Assembly (NCBI RefSeq): GCF_000970755.1
Contig: NZ_KQ034007.1
Coordinates: 634,240 to 698,239 of the forward strand
DNA: 64,000 nt
From: Lactobacillus kimbladii
GTDB taxonomy: Bacteria > Bacillota > Bacilli > Lactobacillales > Lactobacillaceae
Direction of reading: 5' to 3'
The stretch's first letter is position 1. The number at the start of each line of letters is the position of its first letter. Positions 8,838 through 19,882 of this stretch are shown one piece after another. A program made the translations under genes and the position numbers. The notes under the pieces were generated by a model. That model was not told where the DNA came from. It saw nothing but the letters and a program-made list of their open reading frames with translations, and ran no database searches.

Positions 8838-10562
8838 ATGAATGCAGAAGAAAAATTTAGAGAATGGCAAAATGCACACAACATGCCAAATTACTTGCAA
8901 GAACAGTTAGCAAAGCTAAGTCAGGATCCCAAATGGATTGAGGATGCATTTGGCCAGGATATTAACTTCGGTACTGCTGGAATGCGTGGCAGACTTGAGC
9001 CTGGGACCAATCGTATTAATTTATATACTGTGGGTCGAGTGACAGAAGGATTGGCCCGACTGATCGATGAAAAAGGTGCAAAAGTTCAAAAAAGGGGTGT
9101 GGTAATTTCTTTTGATTCCCGCTACCATTCTCGTGAGTTTGCGGAGCATGCAGCACAAGTCCTTGGAGCTCATAATATTCATGTTTATCTCTTTGATGAT
9201 TTAAGACCAACTCCTGAACTTTCATTTGCAGTAAGATACTTGCATTCTTATGCAGGAATTAATATCACTGCTTCTCATAATGCCAAACAGTATAATGGGT
9301 ATAAAGTTTATGGTGCTGATGGTGCTCAAATGGGTCCTGAAGATGCAGAACGGGTTTTTGAATACTCCCAAAAGGTAACTAATATATTTACAGTTAATAC
9401 TGCATCGGTAGCTCAACTTCGTGCTCAGGGAATTTTGCAGTTAATTGGAGAAGATATTGACGAGCTATATTTAGCAGAACTGAAAACGGTAAATGTTAAT
9501 ACTGAACTTATAGAGCAAACTGCCGACAAATTAAAAATTATATACACTCCTTTGCATGGTACAGGTAAAATACTTTATGAACGGGCTTTTAGGCAAAATG
9601 GTTTTACCAATGTAGTACCCGTCCCAAGTCAGGCAATACTTGACCCGGAATTTCCCACTACTAAAAAGCCAAATCCAGAATATCGTGATGTCTTTGATCC
9701 AGGGATTAAGCTGGCAAATGAAAAAAATGCCGATTTAATCATTGCAACTGACCCTGATGCAGATCGTATGGGTGCTTGTGTGCGAACAAAAAATGGTGAC
9801 TTTCAAGTCTTAACAGGTAATCAAATTGCTACCTTGATGATTTATTATTTATTAGTTAATTTGAAAAATAATGGTCAACTCACCAGTGATTTTGAATTAA
9901 TTACTTCAATAGTTTCGAGTAGTATGCCACTTAAAATTGCAGAGGATTTTGGTATTAAAACAAAATCAGTTTTGACGGGGTTTAAATTTATTGGCGAAGA
10001 AATTGACCGTATGAATAAAATGCATGACGGCAAATTTTTAATGGGTTTTGAAGAAAGTTATGGTTACCTTTTTAAGTCATTTGCTCGAGATAAGGATGCT
10101 ATGCAAGGGGCCTTAATGTTTGCTGAAGTAGCCTCTTATTATGCCTCAAGGAATATGACAGTCTTAGATGGTTTAAGTGAAATCTGGGAAAAATATGGCA
10201 CCTCCTATGAAATTACCAAAGCTATAGAAATGCCTGGAATTGGTGGACAAAAGAAAATGGCTGAATTAATGGCAAAATTGCGTTCTGAAAATTTATCAAA
10301 AATAAATGGAGTGCAGGTCATTAAAATTCAAGACTTCCTAAAGCAGCAGGAGTTCAATGAAGATGGCGCTAAGCCGATGAGAGATTTACCTAAATCAAAT
10401 GTATTGAAATACTTTTTAGCTGATGAAACTTGGCTTGCATTGAGGCCATCAGGCACGGAACCTGTTATTAAGGCTTATGTTGGAGTAAATAAACCAGATA
10501 TTGCAACTGCACATGAAGCTGCCGAAAGTTATCAAAAAGCATTGGCAAAACTGTTAAAATAA
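8838..10562 (+). CDS. pgm: Phosphoglucomutase / phosphomannomutase (alpha-D-phosphohexomutase)
   Basis: 574 residues, the long PgcA-like type that interconverts glucose-1-phosphate and glucose-6-phosphate. The active-site serine loop is TASHNAKQYNGYKVYG (about 146-161), the metal loop DPDADRMG, the sugar-binding loop GFEESYGYL and the phosphate-binding RPSGTEP near the C-terminus occur in the family order. It supplies UDP-glucose for wall and exopolysaccharide synthesis. It stands alone between two terminators/promoters. Specificity for glucose versus mannose phosphates cannot be settled from sequence. Confidence 0.93.
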   Translation: MNAEEKFREWQNAHNMPNYLQEQLAKLSQDPKWIEDAFGQDINFGTAGMRGRLEPGTNRINLYTVGRVTEGLARLIDEKGAKVQKRGVVISFDSRYHSREFAEHAAQVLGAHNIHVYLFDDLRPTPELSFAVRYLHSYAGINITASHNAKQYNGYKVYGADGAQMGPEDAERVFEYSQKVTNIFTVNTASVAQLRAQGILQLIGEDIDELYLAELKTVNVNTELIEQTADKLKIIYTPLHGTGKILYERAFRQNGFTNVVPVPSQAILDPEFPTTKKPNPEYRDVFDPGIKLANEKNADLIIATDPDADRMGACVRTKNGDFQVLTGNQIATLMIYYLLVNLKNNGQLTSDFELITSIVSSSMPLKIAEDFGIKTKSVLTGFKFIGEEIDRMNKMHDGKFLMGFEESYGYLFKSFARDKDAMQGALMFAEVASYYASRNMTVLDGLSEIWEKYGTSYEITKAIEMPGIGGQKKMAELMAKLRSENLSKINGVQVIKIQDFLKQQEFNEDGAKPMRDLPKSNVLKYFLADETWLALRPSGTEPVIKAYVGVNKPDIATAHEAAESYQKALAKLLK

Positions 10563-10575
10563 AACAAAAAGGATG

Positions 10576-10606
10576 CGAAAATACGTTCGAGAGTGTAAAA
10601 TATAAT
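10576..10606 (+). promoter_or_regulatory. LexA/DinR-type SOS box and -10 of uvrBA
   Basis: CGAAAATACGTTCG (10576-10589) matches the Gram-positive SOS box CGAACATATGTTCG at 12 of 14 positions and lies just upstream of a TATAAT at 10601-10606, covering the expected -35. Repression of uvrB-uvrA by LexA is inferred. Confidence 0.6.
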
Positions 10607-10662
10607 AAGTCAAAATAAGAGTTAGGCTGCTTTGTCCAGCTTTTTCTACGAGGGGTCTTTCG

Positions 10663-12705
10663 ATGATTAAACGACAAGAAGAACGTAAATTTGATCTGGT
10701 TTCTAAATTTAATCCAGCAGGCGATCAGCAACAAGCGATCGATAAGTTGGCTGCTGGCTTTAAAAAGGGTTATAAAGAACAGATTTTGGAAGGTGCAACT
10801 GGTACAGGTAAAACTTTCACGATGGCCAATATTATTGCGAAGTTAAATAAACCTACTTTAGTCATTTCTCATAATAAGACTTTAGTTGGCCAGCTTTACG
10901 GGGAATTTAAAGAGTTTTTCCCCCACAATGCCGTTGACTATTTCGTGTCATACTATGATTATTACCAACCTGAAGCTTATGTGCCTCAGTCTGATACTTA
11001 TATTGAAAAGGACTCGGCGATTAATGATGAAATTGACCAGTTGCGTCACCAGGCTACCAGTGACTTAATGGAACGTAACGATGTGATTGTCGTTGCTTCA
11101 GTTTCATGTATCTACGGCTTAGGTGATCCTAAAGAATATGCTGCGAGTGTGATTACGGTTCATGAGGGTGAAGAATATCACAGAAATACTTTGCTGCGTG
11201 ATTTGGTCAATATCCAATATGACCGCAATGATATTGACTTTCAACGTGGCCGTTTTCGCGTTCGTGGGGATGTGGTAGAAGTTTTCCCTGCTGGAAATTC
11301 CAATCATGCTTATCGGATTGAATTTTTTGGTGATGAGATTGACAGAATTGTGGAAGTAGACTCTTTAACTGGTGAGGTGATTGGTGAAAGAGAGAGTATT
11401 TCACTATTTCCGGCTACTCACTTTATGACCAATGAAGAACAGATGAGAAGGGCTCTTAAAGCAATTTCACAAGAAATGAATGTTCAGGTGAAAAAGTTTG
11501 AGGGCGAAGGCAAGTTGCTGGAAGCAGAACGGATTAAGCAGCGCACTACCTTTGACATGGAAATGATGGGTGAGGTTGGTTATACCAACGGTATTGAAAA
11601 CTATTCTCGTCATATGGAAGGCCGTAAAGAGGGCGAGCCGCCTTATACTTTACTTGACTTTTTCCCAGATGATTTTTTGATTTTAATTGATGAGTCTCAT
11701 GCTACTATGCCTGAAATTAGAGCAATGTATAATGGTGACCGTAATCGTAAAAAGACTTTGATTGATTATGGCTTTCGTTTACCTTCAGCGCTTGACAACA
11801 GACCCTTGAAACTGGCTGAATTTGAAAAACATGTAAATCAAATTCTTTATGTGTCAGCGACTCCGGGAGATTATGAACTGGAACGCACAGATCACAAAGT
11901 TGAGCAAATCATTAGACCAACAGGTTTGCTTGACCCCAAGATTGAAGTTAAACCAGTTGAAGGACAAATTGATGATTTGGTCGCCGAAATTAACAAACGC
12001 ATTGAAAAGAATGAACGTGTTTTTGTTACTACATTAACGAAGAAAATGGCAGAGGATCTGACAGATTATTTGAAAGATCTGGGTATCAAAGTACAATATC
12101 TGCATTCAGATGTTAAAACATTGGAACGGATGCAGATTTTGCGTGATTTGCGGACTGGCAAGTATGACGTTTTGATTGGGATCAACTTATTGCGTGAAGG
12201 AATTGATGTACCAGAAGTTTCACTGGTTGCCATACTTGACGCTGATAAAGAAGGCTTTTTGCGTGCATATAGACCTCTTGTTCAGACAATGGGACGTGCT
12301 TCTAGGAATGCTGATGGTGCGGTAATTATGTATGCTGATACGATTACGGATTCAATGCGGCAAGCCATTGAAGCAACTCAGAGAAGGCGTCAATTGCAAA
12401 TCAAGTTTAATAAAGAACATAACATGAAACCGAAAACGATTGTTAAACCAATCAGAGATGTTATTTCTGCCACCAAAGTTGCTGATGAAGACACGCAAAC
12501 TGACAGTTTTGCCGATCTGAATTTTGATGAACTAACCGTTAAACAAAAGAGAACCATGATCAAAGATTTGCGCAAGCAAATGCAGGATGCTGCTAAGAAA
12601 CTTGACTTTGAAGGTGCTGCAACTTTACGTGATGCCATCATGGAATTGGAGAGCTCAACTAGAAGCCCAATTAAGAAAAAAGGAAAAGCATTAAATGGTA
12701 AATGA
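10663..12705 (+). CDS. uvrB: Excinuclease ABC subunit B
   Basis: 680 residues. Damage-verifying helicase-like subunit of nucleotide excision repair. Walker A GATGTGKT is at about 44-51, the DNA-inserting beta-hairpin is marked by [17 protein letters not shown], the Walker B is DESH, helicase motifs follow ([22 protein letters not shown]), and a C-terminal UVR domain (near [18 protein letters not shown]) binds UvrC. ATG 10663 follows GAGGGG. It overlaps uvrA by 11 bp, so the two are translationally linked. Confidence 0.98.
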   Translation: MIKRQEERKFDLVSKFNPAGDQQQAIDKLAAGFKKGYKEQILEGATGTGKTFTMANIIAKLNKPTLVISHNKTLVGQLYGEFKEFFPHNAVDYFVSYYDYYQPEAYVPQSDTYIEKDSAINDEIDQLRHQATSDLMERNDVIVVASVSCIYGLGDPKEYAASVITVHEGEEYHRNTLLRDLVNIQYDRNDIDFQRGRFRVRGDVVEVFPAGNSNHAYRIEFFGDEIDRIVEVDSLTGEVIGERESISLFPATHFMTNEEQMRRALKAISQEMNVQVKKFEGEGKLLEAERIKQRTTFDMEMMGEVGYTNGIENYSRHMEGRKEGEPPYTLLDFFPDDFLILIDESHATMPEIRAMYNGDRNRKKTLIDYGFRLPSALDNRPLKLAEFEKHVNQILYVSATPGDYELERTDHKVEQIIRPTGLLDPKIEVKPVEGQIDDLVAEINKRIEKNERVFVTTLTKKMAEDLTDYLKDLGIKVQYLHSDVKTLERMQILRDLRTGKYDVLIGINLLREGIDVPEVSLVAILDADKEGFLRAYRPLVQTMGRASRNADGAVIMYADTITDSMRQAIEATQRRRQLQIKFNKEHNMKPKTIVKPIRDVISATKVADEDTQTDSFADLNFDELTVKQKRTMIKDLRKQMQDAAKKLDFEGAATLRDAIMELESSTRSPIKKKGKALNGK

Positions 12706-15547
12706 TAAAATTGTTATTCGGGGTGCGCGTGAACACAATTTAAAAGACATTAACTTGTCTATCCCTAAAGATAAATTAGTTGTTATTACAGGCTTGTCTG
12801 GTTCTGGCAAAAGCTCTTTAGCTTTTGATACGCTTTATGCTGAGGGCCGTAGAAGATATGTTCAATCACTCTCAAGTTATGCCCGACAATTTTTAGGCCA
12901 AATGGATAAACCTGATGTTGATTCGATTGATGGTCTTAACCCTGCGATTTCAATTGATCAAAAAACGACGTCGCATAATCCCAGATCAACTGTGGGCACA
13001 GTTACTGAAATCAATGATTATCTCAGATTATTATGGGCACGAGTTGGACATCCAGTTTGTCCAAATGATGGCACCTTAATTGAGCGGCAGTCAGTTGAAC
13101 AGATGGTCAACCGTATTTTGGCATTGCCTGAACGCAGTCGTATTCAAATTTTGGCACCGGTAATTAGAGCTAAAAGGGGAGCACATAAAGAAGTCTTTAA
13201 ACGGGTACAAAGAGCAGGCTATGTGCGTGTTATCGTTGATGGCGAAATGCATGAAATTGGTGAAAAATTTGATTTAGAAAAAAATAAACGCCATTCAATT
13301 GATATCGTGGTTGACCGGCTAATTGTTAAGGAAGGCATACGTTCACGCCTTTTTGATTCAGTAGAAGCTGCCTTGCGCTTATCAGATGGCTATATGAATG
13401 TTGATATTATCGGTGGTGATATGATCAACTTTTCAGAGTATTATGCCTGTCCTAAATGTGGCTTTACTGTAGGTGAGATGGAACCGCGGCTGTTTTCTTT
13501 CAATGCACCGTTTGGTGCTTGTCCAGACTGTGATGGCTTAGGCGTTAAGCTATCAGTAGATGAAGATTTAGTTGTTCCAGATAAAAGCAAAACCTTGGCT
13601 GAAGGTGCAATTGCACCTTGGAAAAATTCCAAGTATTACGGGGAGATGCTTGAACAGGCATGTGCGGCACTGAAAATTCCGTTTGATAAACCATTTTCTA
13701 AGCTGACTAAGAAGCAAAAAGAAACAATTTTACACGGCTCAACTAAAAAAATTAAATTTCATGTTACTGGTGATTTTGGGGTCAATGATACTACAGCACC
13801 TTTTGAGGGTGCTATGGAAAACGTCGAAAGGCGCTATTATCATCCGATGTCCAAATTTATGCGTGATGTTATGGGCAAATATATGACAGAACTTACTTGC
13901 TCAACTTGTCATGGCAAAAGATTAAATCGTAAAGCATTAGCGGTTAAAGTTAATGGCAAGGATATCGCTGAGGCATCGGATTTGGCAATCAGTCATGCCC
14001 TTGAATTTTTCAATAATATCAAACTTGACGAGCAGGAATCTGTCATTGCTAAGCCAATACTAAAGGAGGTGCGTGACAGGCTCACTTTCTTAAATAGTGT
14101 GGGCCTAGATTATTTGACCTTGTCACGTTCTGCTAATACTTTATCTGGTGGGGAAGCTCAGAGAATCCGACTTGCGACTCAAATTGGTTCTAATCTTTCA
14201 GGTGTTATGTATGTTTTAGATGAGCCTTCAATCGGTTTACATCAGCGTGATAATGACCGGCTGATAGCTGCTTTGAAGCGCATGCGTGATTTAGGTAATT
14301 CCTTAATTGTAGTTGAACATGATGACGAGACTATGAGACAAGCCGATTACCTGATCGATATGGGTCCGGGTGCTGGGACTTACGGCGGTGAAGTCATGGC
14401 TGCTGGTACGCCAGAAGAGGTTGAAGAGAATGACCAGTCTTTGACTGGACAATATATGGCAGGTAAAAAGTTTGTTCCAGTTCCGTTAAAAAGACGCAAA
14501 GGCAATGGTAAAAAAATTACAATTACCGGTGCAGCTGAAAATAATCTCAAAAATTTAAAGGTTGAATTTCCTTTAGGCAAATTAATTGTGGTTACTGGAG
14601 TTTCCGGATCTGGCAAATCAACATTAGTTAATATGATTTTAAAACGGGCTCTAGCGCAAAAACTAAATCGTAACCAAACAAAGCCTGGCAAATACAAGAG
14701 CATCAGTGGCTACCAAAACATTGAAAAGATCATTGATATTGACCAGAGTCCGATCGGCCGCACTCCTCGCAGTAATCCTGCTACCTATACCAGTGTTTTT
14801 GATGATATTAGAGCTTTATTTGCCCAAACAAATGAAGCCAAACTTCGTGGTTACACTAAGGCGCGCTTTTCTTTTAATGTTAAAGGCGGCCGTTGTGAAG
14901 CTTGCCACGGCGATGGCATTATTAAAATAGAAATGAACTTTTTACCGGACGTTTATGTTCCTTGTGAAGTATGTCATGGCAGTCGTTATAATTCTGAAAC
15001 TTTAGAGGTTACCTACCGCAAGAAAAATATCGCACAAGTCTTGGATATGACAATTAGCGAAGCATGCAACTTTTTTAAGAATATTCCCAAAATTGCCCGA
15101 AAATTGCAAACGATTGTAGATGTCGGCCTAGGCTATGTCAAATTAGGTCAGTCTGCGACTACTCTTTCTGGTGGGGAAGCTCAAAGAATGAAGCTTGCTG
15201 CTGAACTGCAAAAGTTGTCAACGGGAAAGAATTTCTATATTCTCGATGAACCAACAACTGGACTTCATACTGATGACATCAAGCGGTTACTGGAAGTCTT
15301 GCAAAGATTGGTTGATCAAGGAAATACCGTTTTGATAATTGAACATAATCTTGATGTGATTAAAAATGCTGATTGGTTAATTGACCTAGGTCCTGAAGGA
15401 GGAGAAGGTGGTGGCAAAATAGTTGCAACTGGAACTCCGGAACAGGTTGCACAAGTTGAGGAAAGCTATACTGGTCAATACTTAAAACCTGTGCTTAAGC
15501 GTGACACGGCATTAACGGAAAAGGATAGTAAAAAGCCAAGTAAATAG
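12695..15547 (+). CDS. uvrA: Excinuclease ABC subunit A
   Basis: 950 residues. ABC-type ATPase that scans DNA for lesions and loads UvrB. Two ATP sites: GLSGSGKS at 33-40 and GVSGSGKST near 638, each with a later LSGGEAQR signature. Zinc-binding cysteine pairs are seen in CPKCGF...CPDC, in CSTCHG and in CEACHGDG...CEVCHG. The start lies inside the end of uvrB (11-bp overlap), with the GGAAAAG upstream serving as ribosome binding site. Confidence 0.98.
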   Translation: MVNDKIVIRGAREHNLKDINLSIPKDKLVVITGLSGSGKSSLAFDTLYAEGRRRYVQSLSSYARQFLGQMDKPDVDSIDGLNPAISIDQKTTSHNPRSTVGTVTEINDYLRLLWARVGHPVCPNDGTLIERQSVEQMVNRILALPERSRIQILAPVIRAKRGAHKEVFKRVQRAGYVRVIVDGEMHEIGEKFDLEKNKRHSIDIVVDRLIVKEGIRSRLFDSVEAALRLSDGYMNVDIIGGDMINFSEYYACPKCGFTVGEMEPRLFSFNAPFGACPDCDGLGVKLSVDEDLVVPDKSKTLAEGAIAPWKNSKYYGEMLEQACAALKIPFDKPFSKLTKKQKETILHGSTKKIKFHVTGDFGVNDTTAPFEGAMENVERRYYHPMSKFMRDVMGKYMTELTCSTCHGKRLNRKALAVKVNGKDIAEASDLAISHALEFFNNIKLDEQESVIAKPILKEVRDRLTFLNSVGLDYLTLSRSANTLSGGEAQRIRLATQIGSNLSGVMYVLDEPSIGLHQRDNDRLIAALKRMRDLGNSLIVVEHDDETMRQADYLIDMGPGAGTYGGEVMAAGTPEEVEENDQSLTGQYMAGKKFVPVPLKRRKGNGKKITITGAAENNLKNLKVEFPLGKLIVVTGVSGSGKSTLVNMILKRALAQKLNRNQTKPGKYKSISGYQNIEKIIDIDQSPIGRTPRSNPATYTSVFDDIRALFAQTNEAKLRGYTKARFSFNVKGGRCEACHGDGIIKIEMNFLPDVYVPCEVCHGSRYNSETLEVTYRKKNIAQVLDMTISEACNFFKNIPKIARKLQTIVDVGLGYVKLGQSATTLSGGEAQRMKLAAELQKLSTGKNFYILDEPTTGLHTDDIKRLLEVLQRLVDQGNTVLIIEHNLDVIKNADWLIDLGPEGGEGGGKIVATGTPEQVAQVEESYTGQYLKPVLKRDTALTEKDSKKPSK

Positions 15548-15597
15548 TATTAATTTATTGCGATAAAGTGTACAATAAAGCGCAAGGAGGAATAGAA

Positions 15598-16140
15598 ATG
15601 GATAATTTTTCTAGTTACAGAGAAAATCGCGGGTTTAATTGGGCAGCATTTATCTCTGGTATTTTAATGGTAATTGCCGGGCTGTTCTTATTGCGTCACC
15701 CTGGCAAGGCACTTCATGCCTTTGTATTGCTTTTTGCTATTGTGTCTATTGTTCAGGGATTCGTGTGGCTGGTATTCTACAGTCGTTTTCGGTATTTTAT
15801 CCCTTCCAGTTGGTTGTCGATTGTTTCAGGGGTGCTTGATATTATCGTCGGAATCTTATTTCTCTATTCCTACGATGCTGCTGGCTTAACAATTGCTTAT
15901 TTGTTTGCCTTTTGGTTCTTATTTGATTCAATTTCCGGGATCATTTTTTCATGGAATATGAGAAAGATTTCTACCTTTTTCTTTTGGCTCAATTTAATAT
16001 TAAATATCTTAGGGCTACTGATAGCAATTAGTTTGATGTTTAATCCTGCGTTGTCAGCTTTAACATTGATTTGGCTAGTTTCCTTCTGGTTGCTAATCTT
16101 TGGTATTAATCAGATAATTGCAGCATTTGTCAACAGATAG
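15598..16140 (+). CDS. HdeD/DUF308-family membrane protein
   Basis: 180 residues, six hydrophobic segments in three pairs, a composition and spacing typical of the HdeD/DUF308 family (acid-resistance membrane proteins in enterobacteria; role in lactobacilli unknown). It begins with a polar N-terminus MDNFSSYRENRGFNW. ATG 15598 is chosen because AAGGAGG at 15584-15590 is ideally placed; the longer in-frame reading from 15568 lies upstream of that site. A terminator follows directly after the stop. Confidence 0.8.
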   Translation: MDNFSSYRENRGFNWAAFISGILMVIAGLFLLRHPGKALHAFVLLFAIVSIVQGFVWLVFYSRFRYFIPSSWLSIVSGVLDIIVGILFLYSYDAAGLTIAYLFAFWFLFDSISGIIFSWNMRKISTFFFWLNLILNILGLLIAISLMFNPALSALTLIWLVSFWLLIFGINQIIAAFVNR

Positions 16141-16143
16141 ATT

Positions 16144-16171
16144 TAAAAAGTTCATTTGAACTTTTTTTTTG
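16144..16171 (+). terminator. Terminator of the DUF308 gene
   Basis: AAAAAGTTC / GAACTTTTT stem with ATTT loop, followed by a run of nine Ts. Confidence 0.88.
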
Positions 16172-16197
16172 CCAAAAAAGTAATGAAACACCTGGTA

Positions 16198-16206
16198 TGT
16201 TATAAT
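16198..16206 (+). promoter_or_regulatory. Extended -10 promoter of rapZ-yvcK-whiA
   Basis: TGTTATAAT at 16198-16206 is an extended -10 element; no good -35 is visible at the usual distance. It sits between the preceding terminator and the rapZ ribosome binding site AGGAGG (16217-16221). Confidence 0.6.
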
Positions 16207-16230
16207 TTTAGTAATAGGAGGTCAGCGAAA

Positions 16231-17109
16231 ATGGCTAAGCATAAAAAGCAGCTACTGATTGTTACAGGCATGAGTGGTGCAGGGAAAACCGTGGCTTCTC
16301 ATGCTTTAGAAGATATGGGCTATTTTGTGGTTGATAATTTACCTCCATCGCTTTTATCTAGTTTTTGGGACTTAATTGTTAATTCGGATGATTTTACTAA
16401 AGTAGCAGTTGTAATTGATTTACGTGTTAGACGATTTTATAAAGATCTTGATAATGAAATTAATTCGCTGGAAGACAATGGTACTGTCCAAACCAGAATT
16501 ATTTTTCTAGATGCTGCAGATAATACTTTAGTAGCACGTTATAAAGAAACAAGGCGTGTTCCGCCATTAGCCAATAATGGTCGCTTACTTGATGGTATTC
16601 AGGAAGAAAGACGAATTTTAACCAGCATTAAGAGCCGAGCAAATGACATAATTGATACTTCTAATTTAAGTCCTAAAGAATTGAAACAAGAACTGGCAAA
16701 TAGGTTTAGCAAACAGCATAAACAGCCTTTTGCAATTGAAGTATTATCTTTTGGCTTTAAATATGGTATACCGATTGATGCTGATATTGTGATGGATGTC
16801 AGATTTTTGCCTAATCCATTTTACATACCGGAATTGCGCCCTTTTACTGGCCTTGATAAGAGAGTTTTCAATTATGTGATGGAAAAAAAGGAAACGCGCA
16901 GCTTTTATCAAAAATTTTTGGACTTGTTAAAAGATGCCTTACCAGGTTATATCAAAGAAGGTAAAAGCAAGTTGACTATTGCCATTGGTTGTACAGGTGG
17001 ACAGCACCGTAGCGTTGCAATTGCAAACCAATTAGCCAAAGATTTGGCTGAAGATTACACGGTTGACCTAACCCATCGCGAAATCAGTCGTTACACTAGA
17101 AATAGGTGA
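16231..17109 (+). CDS. rapZ: RNase adapter protein RapZ / YvcJ nucleotide-binding protein
   Basis: 292 residues. P-loop protein with Walker A GMSGAGKT at 13-20 and the C-terminal signature [10 protein letters not shown] at about 251-260. In E. coli RapZ controls glmS mRNA decay; in Bacillus the orthologue YvcJ affects competence. ATG 16231 follows the AGGAGG site; the in-frame extension to 16156 runs back through the preceding terminator and promoter and is rejected. First gene of the conserved rapZ-yvcK-whiA cluster. Confidence 0.96.
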   Translation: MAKHKKQLLIVTGMSGAGKTVASHALEDMGYFVVDNLPPSLLSSFWDLIVNSDDFTKVAVVIDLRVRRFYKDLDNEINSLEDNGTVQTRIIFLDAADNTLVARYKETRRVPPLANNGRLLDGIQEERRILTSIKSRANDIIDTSNLSPKELKQELANRFSKQHKQPFAIEVLSFGFKYGIPIDADIVMDVRFLPNPFYIPELRPFTGLDKRVFNYVMEKKETRSFYQKFLDLLKDALPGYIKEGKSKLTIAIGCTGGQHRSVAIANQLAKDLAEDYTVDLTHREISRYTRNR

Positions 17110-17113
17110 TTAT

Positions 17114-18139
17114 ATGACATTTGATGAAAAAGCAAATCATACCAGTAAAAGCAGGAGACCCCAGGTTGTGGTTATTGGTGGCGGTACTGGTTTGCCTGTT
17201 GTTTTGAATGCACTCAAAGAGCAAAATGCTGATATCACAGCAATTGTAACGGTATCAGATGACGGGGGTTCTTCTGGTTCAATACGCAACTTTATTAACG
17301 TTGTTCCCCCGGGTGATATCCGTAATGTCTTGGTTTCGTTAAGTGAAATATCCCAAGAAGAAAAAGATGTTTTTCAATACCGTTTTGATTCTTCCGATTC
17401 CTTTTTCTCTGGTCATGCCATTGGTAATTTGATTATTGCCGCTTTGAATGAAATGCACGGCAACATTTTTGATGCTGTCCAGTCTTTATCTAAAATGATG
17501 AAAGTGGACGGACATATTTTCCCAGCTTCTAATGAGCCCTTAACGCTTAACGCTGAGTTTGTTGATGGTTCCATTCAAGCTGGTGAAAAAGAAATTACTG
17601 ATAAGGATAAAAGAATTAAACGGGTGTGGGTTACTAATACAAACTCCAAGTCTGAACCAGAAGCCGTACCACCTGTTTTAGAGGCAATTAAAAATGCTGA
17701 TGCTGTAGTCTTAGGACCTGGGAGTTTGTTTACTTCAATTTTGCCTAATCTGATGATTCCTAATTTAGCAGAAGCAGTCAAAAAAACAAATGCAGAAGTA
17801 ATATATATTTGCAATATCATGACTCAGCTAGGCGAAACGGATCACTTTTCAGATTGTGACCATGTCAGAGTAATCAATGCCCATCTCGGGGGACATTATA
17901 TTAACACGACATTGGTCAACGGCGCCAAAATAGACATGTCCAAGTTTAATCCTAAAGATTATGATGCCTACCTTGAACCCGTTAAAAACGATTTCAAGGG
18001 GTTACGTGAGCAGGGGTGTCGCGTGATCACTGATGATTTTATTGACCAACATAGTGGCTTAGTTTTTCATGATGGCAGGAAAGTAGCTAAGGAAATCATC
18101 AATTTGGCATATGCCGCAATGACTCGCAGGAAGGAATAA
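17114..18139 (+). CDS. yvcK: YvcK/GlmR family gluconeogenesis and envelope factor
   Basis: 341 residues of the CofD-like family. The N-terminal [13 protein letters not shown] and [12 protein letters not shown] form the nucleotide-sugar binding site, followed by [10 protein letters not shown] and a GPGSLFTS loop. In Bacillus, YvcK (GlmR) binds UDP-GlcNAc and stimulates GlmS, directing carbon to wall precursors; that role is family knowledge. The gene begins 4 bp after rapZ. Confidence 0.95.
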   Translation: MTFDEKANHTSKSRRPQVVVIGGGTGLPVVLNALKEQNADITAIVTVSDDGGSSGSIRNFINVVPPGDIRNVLVSLSEISQEEKDVFQYRFDSSDSFFSGHAIGNLIIAALNEMHGNIFDAVQSLSKMMKVDGHIFPASNEPLTLNAEFVDGSIQAGEKEITDKDKRIKRVWVTNTNSKSEPEAVPPVLEAIKNADAVVLGPGSLFTSILPNLMIPNLAEAVKKTNAEVIYICNIMTQLGETDHFSDCDHVRVINAHLGGHYINTTLVNGAKIDMSKFNPKDYDAYLEPVKNDFKGLREQGCRVITDDFIDQHSGLVFHDGRKVAKEIINLAYAAMTRRKE

Positions 18140-18144
18140 GAATA

Positions 18145-19080
18145 ATGGCTAGCTATGCAAGTAATGTGAAAAAAGAGTTGACTTCATTGCCAATTCACCC
18201 TGAACATGCTAAAGCAGAATTGGCTGCTTTTTTGCGTATGAATGGCGTTTTAAATTTTCACGAGCATCAGTTTAGCCTTGATATTACTACTGAAAACCCT
18301 GCAATTGCCAGACGGATATTTTCGCTAATAAAGATTGCGTATAAAGTGGAACCACAACTAATAGTTTCACGCAAAATGAAGCTTAAGAAAAATAACCAGT
18401 ATTTGGTACGACTGCAAAATCATGTTAAAGAAATACTGAATAATTTAGAAATTTTATCGCCTACGTTAAATTTAATTACTAGAATTCCAGAGAGGATTAT
18501 TAAATCACGTGAAGGGGCAATGTCATACCTTAGGGGCGCTTTTTTAGCCAGTGGTAGTGTGAATAATCCTAATACCAGTCGATATCATTTAGAGATTTAT
18601 TCTATTTATCAAGATCATAATGATGACCTACTCAAGATTATGAATGATCGCTTTAATTTAAATGCTAAAAGTACGCAAAGGCGACGGGGTTATATTGTAT
18701 ACCTGAAAGAAGCCGAAAAAATTGGCGATTTTTTACATATCGTTGGAGCTTTAAATGCAATGCTGTCTTTCGAGGATCTGCGTATCATGCGTGATATGCG
18801 GAATTCTGTCAATCGGCTTGTTAATTGTGATACAGCCAATTTAAAAAAGACTGCAAATGCTGCAGCCAAGCAGGTTGAAGACATTGAACTAATTGAGCGC
18901 AAAATTGGCTTGGAAAATATTCCTGAAAAATTGCAAGGTTTGGCTAGACTGCGATTAGAGGAACCGGAATTATCATTAAAGGAAATTGCACAGCAGGTGC
19001 CAGATGGTCCGATATCAAAATCAGGAGTCAATCATCGTTTTAAAAAAATACATGATATAGCTGAAAACATCCAGAAATAA
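18145..19080 (+). CDS. whiA: Sporulation-regulator-like DNA-binding protein WhiA
   Basis: 311 residues. N-terminal domain related to LAGLIDADG homing endonucleases (MSYLRGAFLASGSVNNP in the middle) and a C-terminal helix-turn-helix (LSLKEIAQQV...KSGVNHRFKKI). WhiA affects cell division and chromosome segregation in Bacillus. Starts 5 bp after yvcK and ends the three-gene operon. Confidence 0.95.
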   Translation: MASYASNVKKELTSLPIHPEHAKAELAAFLRMNGVLNFHEHQFSLDITTENPAIARRIFSLIKIAYKVEPQLIVSRKMKLKKNNQYLVRLQNHVKEILNNLEILSPTLNLITRIPERIIKSREGAMSYLRGAFLASGSVNNPNTSRYHLEIYSIYQDHNDDLLKIMNDRFNLNAKSTQRRRGYIVYLKEAEKIGDFLHIVGALNAMLSFEDLRIMRDMRNSVNRLVNCDTANLKKTANAAAKQVEDIELIERKIGLENIPEKLQGLARLRLEEPELSLKEIAQQVPDGPISKSGVNHRFKKIHDIAENIQK

Positions 19081-19083
19081 AAA

Positions 19084-19115
19084 AAACTCATCCATGCGGA
19101 TGGGTTTCTTTTTTT
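19084..19115 (+). terminator. Bidirectional terminator between whiA and clpP
   Basis: AAACTCATCC / GGATGGGTTT stem (19084-19093, 19098-19107) with ATGC loop, T run on the plus strand and A run upstream that acts as T run for the minus strand; serves both convergent genes. Confidence 0.88.
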
Positions 19116-19137
19116 AATACAAGCTATTTGCTAACGC

Positions 19138-19722
19138 TTATTTCTTTTGGTTAACCATAATCTCATCGATTAAGCCATAGTCTTTAGCCTGCTGTGCGGT
19201 CATGTAGTTATCGCGCTCAGTGTCCTTTTGAATCTTTTCTAAAGGTTGGCCAGTAGTTTCATGTAAAATTCTGTTAATCTTTTCACGGCTCTTTAAAATC
19301 TCATTGGCTGCAATTTGAATATCAGTTTGCTGACCCTGTGCACCACCTAAAGGTTGATGGATCAAAACAGTCGAATTAGGTAATGCAAAACGTTTACCTT
19401 TTGCACCACTAGTCAGTAAAATGGAAGCCATAGAGGCTGCCATACCAATAGCGATGGTTGAAACATCAGATTTAATAAAATTCATGGTATCCATGATTGC
19501 TAAACCAGAAGTAATCACACCACCTGGTGAGTTAATGTAAAGTGAAATATCCTTGGTGTTGTCTTGAGCATCAAGAAATAGTAATTGTGCAATAATTGAA
19601 TTTGCCATATCATCGTTAATTTCACCACTTAACATGATGATTCTGTCTTTCAATAAACGTGAATATATGTCATATGCGCGTTCGCCGCGTGCAGTTTGTT
19701 CAATAACTGTAGGTACAAGCAT
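19138..19722 (-). CDS. clpP: ATP-dependent Clp protease proteolytic subunit
   Basis: 194-residue serine protease that assembles into tetradecamers with Clp ATPases. Catalytic Ser97 in GMAASMAS and His122 in LIHQPLGG are visible, with Asp near 171. The minus-strand ribosome binding site TAGGAGGT precedes ATG 19722. It is the only minus-strand gene in the first 28 kb and has its own promoter with a CIRCE operator. Confidence 0.98.
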   Translation of the reverse strand: MLVPTVIEQTARGERAYDIYSRLLKDRIIMLSGEINDDMANSIIAQLLFLDAQDNTKDISLYINSPGGVITSGLAIMDTMNFIKSDVSTIAIGMAASMASILLTSGAKGKRFALPNSTVLIHQPLGGAQGQQTDIQIAANEILKSREKINRILHETTGQPLEKIQKDTERDNYMTAQQAKDYGLIDEIMVNQKK

Positions 19723-19743
19723 CTTTCTACCTCCTAAATATAA

Positions 19744-19770
19744 TTAGCACTCTATCAAGTACAGTGCTAA
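19744..19770 (-). promoter_or_regulatory. CIRCE operator (HrcA) upstream of clpP
   Basis: TTAGCACTC (19744-19752), 9-bp spacer, CAGTGCTAA (19762-19770): the CIRCE inverted repeat TTAGCACTC-N9-GAGTGCTAA with a single mismatch. It lies immediately downstream of the -10 of clpP. HrcA is the established CIRCE repressor; its action here is inferred. Confidence 0.85.
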
Positions 19771-19798
19771 TTAAATCACTTACATTACTTGCTGTCAA
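19770..19798 (-). promoter_or_regulatory. SigA-type promoter of clpP
   Basis: On the minus strand TTGACA (19798-19793), a 17-bp spacer and TTTAAT (19775-19770), directly abutting the CIRCE repeat. Confidence 0.85.
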
Positions 19799-19882
19799 TG
19801 AAAGTGTATTAAAATTGTATTCTTTTTAATAAGGTTTTTATTATATAATTTAGATGTAAACTTAAATATTGGAGGATATATT

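Noticed and set aside
16156-16230. N-terminal extension of RapZ
   Set aside because: It would run through a terminator and an extended -10 promoter; the AGGAGG site before 16231 decides the start.
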